From contig CAXKVR010000593.1 of assembly GCA_964058845.1 (NCBI GenBank), positions 1 to 19,978 on the forward strand: 19,978 nt of DNA, read 5' to 3'. The notes beneath the pieces were generated by a model, which saw only the letters and a list, made by a program, of their open reading frames with translations, was not told the origin of the DNA and ran no database searches. Below are positions 1-9,090 of the stretch, in pieces. The position numbers and the translations under genes are program-made. Numbering within the stretch: the stretch's first letter is position 1; every line of letters begins with the position of its first letter. This DNA is from Carex sylvatica. Its lineage: Eukaryota; Streptophyta; Magnoliopsida; Poales; Cyperaceae.

Positions 1-945
1 TTTTAAATATCTTAGGACTCTATTTATGGCCTCTAAATGAGGTGTTCTTAGTGAATGCATAAATTTACTAATTTGATTTACGAAAAAAAAAATGTCCGAA
101 CGGATTACCGTGAGATAAATTAATTTTTCTACAAGTCTTTGAAATTGGTTTATATTTTCTAAGGGTTCATCATCCTCAGTATTTAATTTATATTTATTAT
201 CTATAGGTGTAGAGGCCGGTTTACATCCTAATTTACCGGGTTTTTTTAATAAATCCAAGGTGTATTTTCTTTGTGAAATTAGTAGACCCTTGTTTGAAAA
301 TGCTACTTCTATTCCTAAAAAATATTTTAAGTATCCTAGATCTTTAATGTCAAAATTTTCTTTTAATTGGGATTTGATTTTTCTAATTGCTTCTAGATTG
401 TTTCCGGTAATTATTAAATCATATACGTATACTAACACAATGGTTATATTTCTTCCTTTATTTTTGGTAAACAAGGAGTGATCAGCATTGCTAATTTTAA
501 AATTGCAAGAAATTAAATATTGAGATAATTTGCCATACCATGCCCTTGGAGATTGCTTAAGTCCGTAAATTGATTTTTTTAACCTACAAACAAAGTTAGT
601 ACTTTTTTTTCTTTTACATGACCCGGTGGAAGGGTTATATAAACTTCTTCCTCAAGTGTTCCTTGAAGAAAAACATTATTAACATCCATTTGGTACAAAT
701 TCCAACCATTGTTTACAGCAATGGAAAATAACACCCTAACGGTATTCATTTTTGCAACCGATGCAAAAGTTTCAGTATAGTTTATGCCATATGTTTGTGT
801 AAATTATTTGGCTACTAACCTTACCTTATACCGTTCTATGGTGCCATTACAATTATATTTAATTTTGTAAACCCATTTGCATCCAACGGATTTTTTATTT
901 TTTGGTAATGGAACAATTACCCATGTTTCATTTTTTTTTCTAGAG
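1..945 (-). pseudogene. Copia reverse transcriptase domain (RVT_2), broken
   Basis: Minus-strand translation gives clear copia RT motifs. Residues like CKWVYKIKYN are encoded near 850-875, MDVNNVFLQG near 665-700, and KSIYGLKQSPRAWYG near 530-580. The catalytic YVDD-type motif reads YVYD (418-429), so one catalytic aspartate is replaced by tyrosine. A TAA at 804-806 falls where the family has a glycine after LVAK. Reading-frame changes sit at homopolymers: the T run at 931-939 and the T run near 603-610 (plus strand). The domain continues to the left edge through a readable LGIEV and RYLK region. It cannot encode an active enzyme. Confidence 0.9.
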
Positions 946-1333
946 CTTTTAGCTCTTCTTTCATTGCTTTATTCCAAGATGGTTTTTGAATGGCATCTTG
1001 GTAATTCTTTGGTTCTATTTCTTTTTCTATGGTGGTAAGAAAAGCTTGGTATGAAGGCAAAATTCTATCATATGAAATAAAATTTTGTATAGGGTATTGA
1101 ACAATATAAGTTACATAGTCTCTATGTCTAGTCGATGATTGTGATACTCTAGTTGTTCGTCTAGGTCCCGAATTATTCCCTAATTCGGTCTCATTTGTGT
1201 CATCATTATTATCATCTATCTCTTCTTCAACATCACTTGTTTCATTTTCATCTAAATTATTTTGAGCAATATAGGGTGTTACCGAATTTACTATTTCATT
1301 TTGAATTTGACTTGGCTCTTGAATTTCTCCCAA
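917..1333 (-). pseudogene. Copia linker between integrase and reverse transcriptase
   Basis: This open stretch of about 138 residues is acidic and low in complexity (EEEIDDNNDDTNET), followed by RRTTR and a segment ending EELKALEKK. Such a variable acidic linker is usual between the copia integrase and RT domains, and the last part is the start of the RT region (W-N-KAM-EE pattern). It is in a different frame from both neighbours because of indels near 1390 and in the T run at 931-939. No separate function is expected. Confidence 0.75.
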
Positions 1334-1338
1334 TTTTT

Positions 1339-2210
1339 TTAAATATGGCTCATTTTCGAAAAATATAACATTCCTAGAAATAAATATTTTTTTTTGTTAA
1401 TAGGATCATAGCATTTGTACCCTTTTTTAAATGGTGAATACCCTAAGAAAATAATTTTTGTTGATACAAAATCTAGCTTATTTTTTCTTTTAATATGTAC
1501 AAAACTTGTACATCCAAATAATTTTAAATGATCAAAGGTGATTTTTCGTTGATAAAGAATTTCTAACGAAATTTTATTTTCTAACTTTGAACTTGGTAAC
1601 CTATTAATTAGATGTGTAGCGCAAAGTATGGCATCCGACCAATATATTTTAGGAACATTACTTTGGAACATCAATGTTCTTGTCATTTCCAACAAATGTC
1701 TATTTTTTTTTCCGACACTCCGTTTTGTTCGGGTGTATTAATGCAAGTGCTTTGGTGTATAATTCATTTTTCTTTAAAAAAATGTTTCAAAATTTTTGTT
1801 TACAAATTTTGTTCTGTTATCCGATCTAAATTTTTTAAATTTGGCATCAAATTGATTTTCTATGAGACAAAAAAATTATTTGAAGCAACTAAACACTTTA
1901 TTTTTTGATTTGAGTAAATATAACCAAGTGGTTCTTGAAAAATCATCAATAAAAGTAATAAAATATTTAAATCCATTGTATGAATCAATTGGGGCCGGTC
2001 CCCATACATCCGAATGAATTAAATCAAACATAGCTTCACTTTTGCTATTGGAATGAGAAAAAGAAAGTTTAGTTTGTTTCGCCAATTTACAAACTTCACA
2101 ATTAGCATAATTTAAATCCTTACAATCCAAAATATAATTTAAAATCTTGTCGGAAGGATGCTCAAATCTTCTATGCCAAAGTCCAATATCAATGGATTTA
2201 GCGGAAGCAC
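1339..2210 (-). pseudogene. Copia GAG-pre-integrase and integrase core, broken
   Basis: From right to left the minus strand encodes LWHRRFEHPSDKIL and CEVCKLAKQT (GAG-pre-integrase zinc-binding pattern, about 2080-2190). Then come SDVWGPAP and FITFIDDFSR (first catalytic aspartate region, about 1930-2020), SDNRTKF near 1815-1835 (second aspartate kept, but the usual G and E of the DNGTEF-type motif are R and K), TPEQNGVSE near 1710-1735, and LLEMTRTLMFQ to NRLPSSKLENK near 1580-1695. Stops and frame changes between 1695 and 1876, and another near 1390, split it. The left part ends in a typical copia GYSPFKKGYKCYDP stretch. Confidence 0.88.
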
Positions 2211-2410
2211 AAAATTAATTTTTCGGTCAGCAAAAGCAGATTTGTAAATTTGGGCACTTTGTTGTCTCCCGTGATGTATTCACACATCTCTCGGCCGCTG
2301 AGCGCTCTTGCTGCAGCCTTTACCCATGTAAGATAATTTTTGCCGTTAAGCAACGCATTTGTGAGCTTGGAGGAATTGTTAGTAGCCTCGTGTTGCCCTT
2401 CTCGAGCCAT
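2198..2410 (-). pseudogene. Copia gag N-terminal fragment
   Basis: An ATG at 2410 opens about 55 residues that look like the N-terminus of a plant copia gag (LLNGKNYLTWVKAAARALSGR, then a YITGD-like turn). The homology stops at about 2215-2230, where the frame runs into a sequence joined directly to the GAG-pre-integrase. The zinc knuckle and protease are therefore deleted. This piece is visibly richer in G and C than the pol remains to its left, so the junction may join parts of different age or origin. That last point is inference. Confidence 0.7.
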
Positions 2411-2509
2411 TTTCCCTTTGCTGATTTTTTTTGTTTGCGGGTTTTTAGCTTGTGTTTTGAATATCAGTTCACTGGTACGATATGGTTTTTTATGATCACA
2501 TAACTTAGT

Positions 2510-2521
2510 GCTCTGATACCA
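2510..2521 (-). other. Copia primer-binding site, split by a hAT insertion
   Basis: The minus strand reads TGGTATCAGAGC, the standard plant site complementary to the 3' end of initiator methionine tRNA. The last bases before the LTR were separated from it by the hAT element that starts at 2520. The same site is intact in the gypsy element (11721-11732). It marks the 5' end of the copia internal region. Confidence 0.8.
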
Positions 2522-2892
2522 GGGGCGGATCCAAGATTCTCGTTAGGGAGGAGCAAAAAAATATCGAATTGGGTTTAAATAGTTAATCGGGTTTAAATCC
2601 ATTAACTAATTGGATACTTGATAAAGAACAATACTTTGACTTATATTTTTTAATACTCTGACTTGTAATTTCGGATGATCTAACGTATAATTCTAATTCT
2701 CAATCATAATTTAAGAAATTTATTTTGTTTTTAACCCTAAATTTAATCCAAATTATAAACTAAACATTCAGAAGGGGGCAAAAAATATTCCAGAGAGAGG
2801 CAGAGTCGATCGGAACAGATAAATCACCGCTAAAACTTAAAATCCAGAGAAGGGCGGCTGCCCCCCTCTGGTTCCACATGGGTCCGCCCCTG
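2520..2892. mobile_element. Non-autonomous hAT-like element (373 bp)
   Basis: The ends are inverted repeats: CAGGGGCGGATCCA on the left, and on the right the complement of CAGGGGCGGACCCA. It is flanked by a perfect 8-bp direct repeat, TCTGATAC, at 2512-2519 and 2893-2900. An 8-bp duplication with ends starting CAG is the hAT signature. The interior has no coding potential, so it would need a transposase from elsewhere. It lies inside the copia primer-binding site and is therefore younger than the copia insertion. Confidence 0.92.
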
Positions 2893-2902
2893 TCTGATAC
2901 CA

Positions 2903-3123
2903 TGTTATTTTTAAAAATGCAAAGCTGAGGAGACAGAAGAATTTTTGTAATTTGAAAAGTTGTATATTTTTTCTGTTACACAGTGGCTATATATATATTA
3001 TACAGTCAATATGACCGTTGGAGACCCCTTTTGCTACAGTAAGCTCCCTATACTATTTTATACATTTTTCATATAAACCCTTGATCTATATAATAAATTA
3101 TTTCTTTGATTATTTATTCAACA
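2903..3123 (-). repeat. Probable copia 5' LTR (about 221 bp)
   Basis: If the hAT element and one copy of its duplication are removed, the sequence next to the primer-binding site begins TGTTATTT on the plus strand, which is the expected LTR edge. A matching end (CAACA) lies at 3119-3123. It contains an A/T-rich TATA-like stretch near 2990-3002. The partner LTR is outside the window, so the outer border at 3123 is a guess. Confidence 0.5.
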
Positions 3124-3156
3124 ATGCGTAAATATTTGAATTGATATATTTGTTAT

Positions 3157-3235
3157 GGTATAAATCCTCCAAATAGGTTTTCACTTGCTTCGAGCATTTT
3201 GAGACTGAAATCCTCACTAATCAAGTTGTAAGTCG
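3157..3235 (-). pseudogene. Fragment of a second LRR receptor-like gene
   Basis: Plus-strand 3157-3211 matches 4497-4551 of the neighbouring RLP gene at roughly 80 percent by eye. On the minus strand it reads SLKMLEASENLFGG, against NLKMLQASKNQFGG in the RLP gene. The match begins near 3235 and is lost after 3157. It is the remains of a tandem paralogue, now cut off by the copia element. Nothing else of that gene is visible up to 3613. Confidence 0.75.
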
Positions 3236-3613
3236 AGCAAAATTGAACGACCTAAGGGAACATTTTCCAACGAGGTTAAAAATCCAGCAAAATCCCACTA
3301 TTTGGATGCTTTCGAACAATGCCATAATATTTCCAAGTTTATATAATAACATGATGGTCTCAAGTTTACAAGCAGTAAAAATTATAAGGCACTTGAGAAG
3401 TTTGTAAATATAAATGCATAAATATAAGACGCATATAAAAGTTCACTTACATATTTTTTTAAGCTAAAAGTTCACTGAAATACATAATACATCGTACATA
3501 AACATTAGACACTTACTTATTTAGAGTACATATAATAATAAGAATATCCTTCCAAACTACAATTGAAATAAGTGATTCTTCAGTTACCCCTTTTGAGTTC
3601 GAGCAAATCCAAT
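3236..3613. other. AT-rich spacer with the presumed 3' UTR of the RLP gene
   Basis: No coding signal was recognised. The stretch beside the RLP stop codon (3614-3616) is presumably its former 3' UTR and terminator. It has several A/T-rich, polyadenylation-like words, none decisive. Confidence 0.4.
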
Positions 3614-5773
3614 TTACCTTGCCAAAAGAGCAACCTTCACATATATCAATTCACTATACCAATCCACCATGGTAAACAAAGCATAACACCAATTTCTCTT
3701 GAAATAAAGAACGACCATTAATCCCCAAAAACTGACCACAAAGAAAAAGGAGAAAGAACCAAACAATATAAGAAAATCTGTGTCTTCATTTGGAGAAAGT
3801 TGTGTTGTGCCAAGAGTAGGGACACAACTTTTTAAGAGTGGATACCCACAGAGATTTGGGTTGCCTTCATAGCTGCTATCATCAAATGAAATAAATTGTG
3901 CTTCGATACCTAATGTAGAACCGGACAAATCATTATATGCCACAGAGAAGGATTCAAGTGAGGTTAGTTTAGTCAGTTCTCTCGGTATTTCCCCTGTCAA
4001 AGAGTTGTGAGAGAGGTCCAAACTTTCTAATTGGTCCGAATTGGATAGAGAATTCGGTATTGCGCCACTTAAATCATTGTTCGACAAGTTTAGTATTGTC
4101 AACCCATTCATTTTATCGATATCTTCAGGAATGTGACCTACTAGTTTGTTGGAAGACAAGTCTATTACATATTCCAGTTGTAAATTTTTCTCCCAATAGA
4201 AATCTAACCTTCCTTTTGACATAAACTCCAATCCAAAGTTCGTTGATTCCTCATTACTCCACCGGAGATAATATTGAACATGTAAGAGAAAATTGGCATC
4301 ACTGAAGTTCAGCTGCCCCACTCCAAGATAATAATGTGATGAATGTAAGGAAGGTAAATGTTCATAACGTGATGCAAGAAAGTAAGAGAAATCAGTGAAT
4401 GAGAAATCTCCTTTATCAAAAATGCATGGTGGTATTTGTCCAGAAAGATTATTATGGGACAGATCTAGTACTTGTACATGTTTGAAGTAACATAGGTATT
4501 GGTCCTCCAAACTGGTTTTTACTTGCCTGGAGCATTTTGAGATTAAAAGTCGTATTTGGAACCTCTCCAGATAAATGGTTTTTCTCGATGTTCATCTCAT
4601 ATATATGAGAAATATTTAGCCATGTTATTGGAAAGTTTCCGGTGAGATTGTTTTGGCTAAGATCTAGAATTTCCAAGGTCGACTGATTAGAGCAAAGAGG
4701 TATTGATCCAGAAAACTTATTTTTTGAAAGGTCAAGTAACCAAAGGCCTCCCACAGTACACATTTCCTCAGGTAAGGATCCTTCTAAATGATTTCCACTT
4801 AAACTCAATACCAAAATTTCAGCTCTTCCAATGCAATCAGGTAGGATGCCATTTAGTTCATTGTTATTGATGTCTAGCACGTTGAAACTAATATTGCAAA
4901 AGCTATAAGGAATCTCTCCACTTATATGATTATTAGTTAACAGTAATGTTGAAACTTGAGGAAAGCTGAAGTTGTTAGTGAAAGATCCATAAAACTTATT
5001 GTTTGATAGATCCATAAAAGATAGAATTGGAGGCAAAATCCTCAAAAAGTTGTTCTTTATATCATCACTGAGATTGTTAAAAGATAAATCTAGAATTTGG
5101 AGATTGGTTGTAGATATGAACGGTAGAGGGCCTTGAAAATAGTTGTTTGATAAGTTTAGGTACGATAAATTTGGAAGCTTAGTGGTAATATTAGCTGGTA
5201 ATTTTTCGCCAAGATGGTTGTAAGATATATCCAATATCAAGAGCTTTTCATGAGTGAAAAACGGAAGTTGAAGTGGCCCTGTGAATAAGTTTTTGTGCAA
5301 AACTAATGCAATCATATTCGGATTGTTTTCTAACAACAGCCACACAGAAGAAATAGGACCCTTGGAGCGAGTATTAGAGAGGTCCAACACTCTTAATTTA
5401 TGCTGAGAGTACAAGAAAGTGGGCTCAACATCAAGAATGCAATTGGCTAGTTCAAGGTCTTGAAGTTGAAAATGTAGATTTGCAACTTTGACTCGAAAGT
5501 TCAAAGCCCTTGTGGATAGCCTCAGAACTTCAAGATTAGAATGATTCACAAACGACCTTATGGACAAAGTCCCCTCCAACTTATTATTAGATAGGGAAAG
5601 GTACCACAGAGACATGAGTCTTTCAAAACTGGAGGGAAATTTTACTTGAAATTGATTATATGACATGTCGAGTAGCTTAAGTGAAGAAAGATTTCCCATA
5701 CAAATGGGAAGATTTCCAACAAAATTGTTGTTAGAAAGATCTAACTCTTCGAGATTATTTAGTCGGCATAATC
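3614..5773 (-). pseudogene. RLP exon 4: main LRR array, island domain, membrane anchor
   Basis: The exon starts after an acceptor ending TATTATAG at 5774-5775 and joins exon 3 in phase 1. The first part (5773 to about 4498) encodes some 15 extracellular LRRs, with repeated LxLSxNxLxGxxP-type modules. At 4496-4500 the frame changes: the upstream frame runs on to a stop at 4452, while the LRR pattern resumes in another frame (LCYFKHVQVLDLSHNN). The second part has the island (about 4200-4420), four closing LRRs, the NLCGYPL cap, a hydrophobic helix (LILFGSFSFFFVVSFWGL) followed by KR, and a basic, aromatic cytoplasmic tail. The stop codon is at 3614-3616. Confidence 0.88.
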
Positions 5774-6193
5774 CTATAATATTGACAAAAAAAGAACATC
5801 AAATTAATAATATATATTACTCATGTAAAATCCATAAGGTCAATTATGAGATAGCGTTTCTGTATTTCTTTCTTTGTTTATTTTTTCAAACACATATAGA
5901 ACTAGCTACAACCTCAACTTTCTTAGTCTCGTGATATTGAGCTTAAAGAGCTAGACTGAAAAGTGAAAATCTTGTTGTAAACTCTCACATGAATGTACAT
6001 TAGTTTAATGATGGACTGAATATGAAAAAAAAAAAAAAAAAATTAAGCAAATTCTATGATGTCAACATCTATGATCTACTGGGGTAAAGATACTGCAGAA
6101 AATACAGCTTTTTTCCTATTGCAAGAATTAAAGTTTTTTTTAGGGTATGCAAGAATTAAAGTTGGTTTAATTTTGTATTACATTGTAAATTAC
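5774..6193 (-). other. RLP intron 3 (420 bp)
   Basis: The intron runs from a GTAATTT donor after exon 3 to a TATTATAG acceptor before exon 4. It contains a run of 18 A at 6025-6042 (plus strand) and a 15-bp direct repeat, GCAAGAATTAAAGTT, at 6121-6135 and 6149-6163. No coding or regulatory element was recognised. Confidence 0.7.
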
Positions 6194-6334
6194 CTTTTGA
6201 TATTATAGTACCACTTAGATCATTGTCCCCCAACGAAAGGGCTTGAAGAGAAGACCAATGTCCCAAATCGGGAAAACTCCCAAAAAAGTTACATCCGTAT
6301 AGACTAACCGCCTTCAAATTTAATGCACTAAGCT
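6194..6334 (-). pseudogene. RLP exon 3
   Basis: This 141-nt phase-1 exon follows an acceptor GACAG (6335-6339) and ends before GTAATT (6193). It encodes LSALNLKAVSLYGCNFFG and SLQALSLGDNDLSG, about two LRR modules. Joined to exon 4 it continues as GLCRLNNLEELDLSNN, so the splice prediction is supported by the LRR periodicity. Confidence 0.82.
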
Positions 6335-6432
6335 CTGTCATATTTTCAATTAAAATATCGGTCAAATTTAAGAAAATAAAAGAAGCTTTATTGTTGTCAT
6401 AAACATAAAATGATACATTTATGAGAGATTAC

Positions 6433-6551
6433 CTTTGACGGCGACATTAATATTGCCTCCTATATAATTAAAATCCAGATAAAGTTCTCGAATTGTTGAT
6501 ACTTTGGCCAAGGAGGAAATGATGCTTTTAGGCAGGACGTTGGATGAAAGG
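6433..6551 (-). pseudogene. RLP exon 2, downstream half
   Basis: This is the continuation of exon 2 after the gypsy insertion. It reads SSNVLPKSIISSLAKVS and then IRELYLDFNYIGGN, ending at a CAAAG|GTAATC donor (6433/6432). With one copy of the AAAGG duplication removed, it is in frame with the upstream half. The intron to exon 3 is only 98 bp. Confidence 0.82.
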
Positions 6552-7007
6552 TGCTACGCTCTTGGATCCCAGTAGCTAATTGAATTCAATTTGGATCGAA
6601 TCCAATAAGAGAAAAGAGAAATGGGGTGGAAATTGAGAATACGGAAAGAATGAACTTTATTTCAAGAACAAGATGAATTTCACAATTGTACTATTGATTG
6701 ATAAAAACCATTCTCTGATTACATTCACCTTATAAATGCGATGTCCTTCTAACCAAATAATAACAGAAAATGGTTAAAGAATTATTCTAATCCTTATCGC
6801 TATGACACCTCAGCTTCTAGAGCCTTGTTGTCTTATTACGTGTCTAAGCGAACTCTTCAATTATCTGGAGCTTTCCCTTGTTCTGTATCTCCAGTTGTAA
6901 GCCTCACTGACGTCTCCAGTTGTGATTTAAACTCTGGGCCCCTTCGTCAGTATTTAATTTCTCTTGGGCTCCAACGGTCGCCCCTAATTCAGCTAAGTCT
7001 CGCTGCA
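6552..7007 (-). repeat. 3' LTR of the gypsy element (456 bp)
   Basis: It matches 11737-12192 over the full length except at 6573, 6758, 6828 and 6995: three transitions and one A/T change. It also encodes the last 34 codons of pol (6904-7007). A TATA-like word, CATTTATAAGG on the minus strand, lies near 6728-6738. Confidence 0.97.
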
Positions 7008-9090
7008 TTCCTCCCTCGTTAACCACATTCGTGACCTCACGAATAAAATCTGGGAATCGATGTGCAATATCATCATAGTTTTCCCAAGTAGCGTCGTCAG
7101 CTGTCTGATTCTGCCATTGTACCAGGATTTGACCTAAGGCGACATTTCTTCTCTTAACCATCCGCCGGGCTAAGATTAGTTGAGGAGCTGGGTCTGATTC
7201 AGTCCTTGGTCCGATAATGGGAAGCATTGGGGAGACCGATTGAGAATCACCAATCTTTGCTTTGAGCTGGGAGACATGAAACACTGGGTGGATGAGCGAA
7301 TGGGGTGGCAGGTTGAGTTTGTATGCCACGGTACCGATGCGCTGTACCACCTCAAAAGGTCCATAGAACTTGGAGCTGAGTTTAGGATTTTGTACCCCTG
7401 CTATAGTGATTTGACGGTGAGGCTGCAATTTTAAGTAAACCCAGTCTCCCACAACAAATTTTCTCTCACTTCTATGTCGATCTTCATTCTTTCGCATACG
7501 CTCTTGAGCTTTCCTTAGGTTCAATTTTAATTGAGCCAACGTAGCTTGCCTATCCTTCAAGAAAATGTTAACTGATTCTACCTGACTCCTTGGAATGCTC
7601 CCTAGTGCAAGTTGAGGTGGAGGGTACCCATAGAGAGCCTCAAAAGGTGACATTCTAATCGCACTATGCCAAGTCGTGTTATACCACCATTCTGCCAGGG
7701 TGAGGTAATTTATCCACTTTGCTTGCTTATCAAACACCATACTGCGCAGGTAACTTTCTAAACACTGATTCACCTTTTCGGTTTGTCCATCCGATTGAGG
7801 ATGATAGGCTGAGCTCATGTTTAATTGAACATCTAGCTTACTCATCAGCTCCTTCCAAAACCTACTTGTAAACAAGGGATCCCTATCTGATACTATGTTT
7901 GAGGGTAAACTATGCAATTTGTATACGTGATCCATGAAAGCTTGAGCCACCGTAATAGCAGTATAGGGATGAGAGAGAGGGATGAAGTGAGAATATTTGG
8001 TTAACCTGTCTACTACTACTAGAATCACCTCCTGACCTTTGGACTTAGGCAAACCCGTAATAAAGTCCATCCCCACACTTGACCAAACTTCCTCTGGAAT
8101 AGGTAAAGGCTGTAGCAACCCAGGGGTGGGTATATGCTCAGTTTTGTTTAATTGACAGTTTTCACACTTCTGAACGAACTGATGAACATCCTCCTTCATT
8201 TTCGGCCAATAGAAATGCTTCTTAGCTCTGTGATAAGTGGCTATTATTCCCGAGTGCCCCCCTAAACTCGAAGCATGTATTTCTCTCAAAACTGCATTCC
8301 TCCAATCTTTTTGATTCCCCACACAAATTCTATTCTTGTATCTTACCACCTCTTGATGCTCAGTCAAATGATGACTTGCAGCTTCATCTGGATTTTCTGA
8401 ACTCTCCCTCAACTTCCTTCTCAATTCCTTAATCCACTCATCATTTACATAGCTTTCTTTAATATCATTCACCCATTGAGGTATTAATTCACTAACACCA
8501 TTAATTTCAGCCTCAACTTCTTCAAAATACCACTCTCTTCTCGATATAGCATCAGCCACCTTATTCTCTACTCCTTTCTTATACTCAATTTTGTAATTCA
8601 GCCCCAAAAGCTTGCTTAACCCTTTGTGTTGCATAGGAGTATTGACCTTTTGCTCCAACAAGTATTTTAGGCTAATTTGATCAGTTCTGATTACAAATTC
8701 ACCTCCCAACAAATAGTGCTTCCATTTAGAAACTGCTGTGAATAGTGCTAGCAGCTCTTTTTCGTAAGTAGAAAAGGCTTGACTCTTAACACCTAACTTC
8801 TTGCTCAAAAATGCAATAGGCCTCTTGCACTGCATCAATACTGCTCCTATTCCTTCTTGGCTTGCATCCACCTCTACCACAAAAGGTTGCTTAAAATCTG
8901 GTAAAATAAGAACTGAAGCTGCCACCATTGCCCTTTTTAGCTCCTCAAAAGCCTCCTGGGCTGACGGTTTCCACTTGAATGCTCCTTTTTTTAACAATTC
9001 AGTTAAAGGTTTAGATATAGTACCATACCCTTTAATGAATTTTTGGTAATACCCCGTGAGGCCTAAAAAACCCCTTAAGCCCTTTGACAT
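6904..9090 (-). pseudogene. Gypsy pol, second part: RNase H, integrase, chromodomain
   Basis: This is a 728-residue open frame. RNase H is at about residues 70-185 (VDASQEGIG, TYEKELLAL, RTDQ, VADAISR). The integrase zinc finger has H287, H292, C309 and C312. The catalytic triad is D342 (GMDFITG), D402 (SDRDPLFTS) and E438 (SDGQTEKVN), with the usual 35-residue gap between the last two. A GPF/Y-type segment (FYGPFEVVQRIG) is near 575, and a chromodomain-like stretch (ILVQWQNQTADDATWE) is at 638-682. It is out of frame with the upstream pol part, and the frame changes at about 9080-9085. The C-terminus runs through the polypurine tract into the LTR and stops at 6904. Confidence 0.93.
7008..7017 (-). 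other. Gypsy polypurine tract
   Basis: The minus strand reads GAGGGAGGAA directly before the TG of the 3' LTR. This is the purine run used to prime plus-strand DNA synthesis. It is also inside the pol reading frame. Confidence 0.85.

Larger units (their letters stand above)
1..3123 (-). mobile_element. Degenerate Ty1/copia retrotransposon, truncated by the window edge
   Basis: Reading on the minus strand from the right, the order is a probable 5' LTR (2903-3123), an initiator-Met-type primer-binding site (2510-2521, interrupted), a short gag start (2198-2410), GAG-pre-integrase and integrase remains (about 1339-2210), a linker (917-1333) and reverse transcriptase (1 to about 945). Integrase before reverse transcriptase is the copia order. 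Most of gag and all of the protease are missing, so there is a large internal deletion near 2200. RNase H and the 3' LTR would lie beyond position 1. Several frameshifts and stops show that it is dead. A hAT element (2520-2892) is nested in it. Confidence 0.88.

Noticed and set aside
260..481. Plus-strand open frame of 73 codons
   Set aside because: It is antisense to the copia reverse transcriptase, whose motifs are clear on the other strand.
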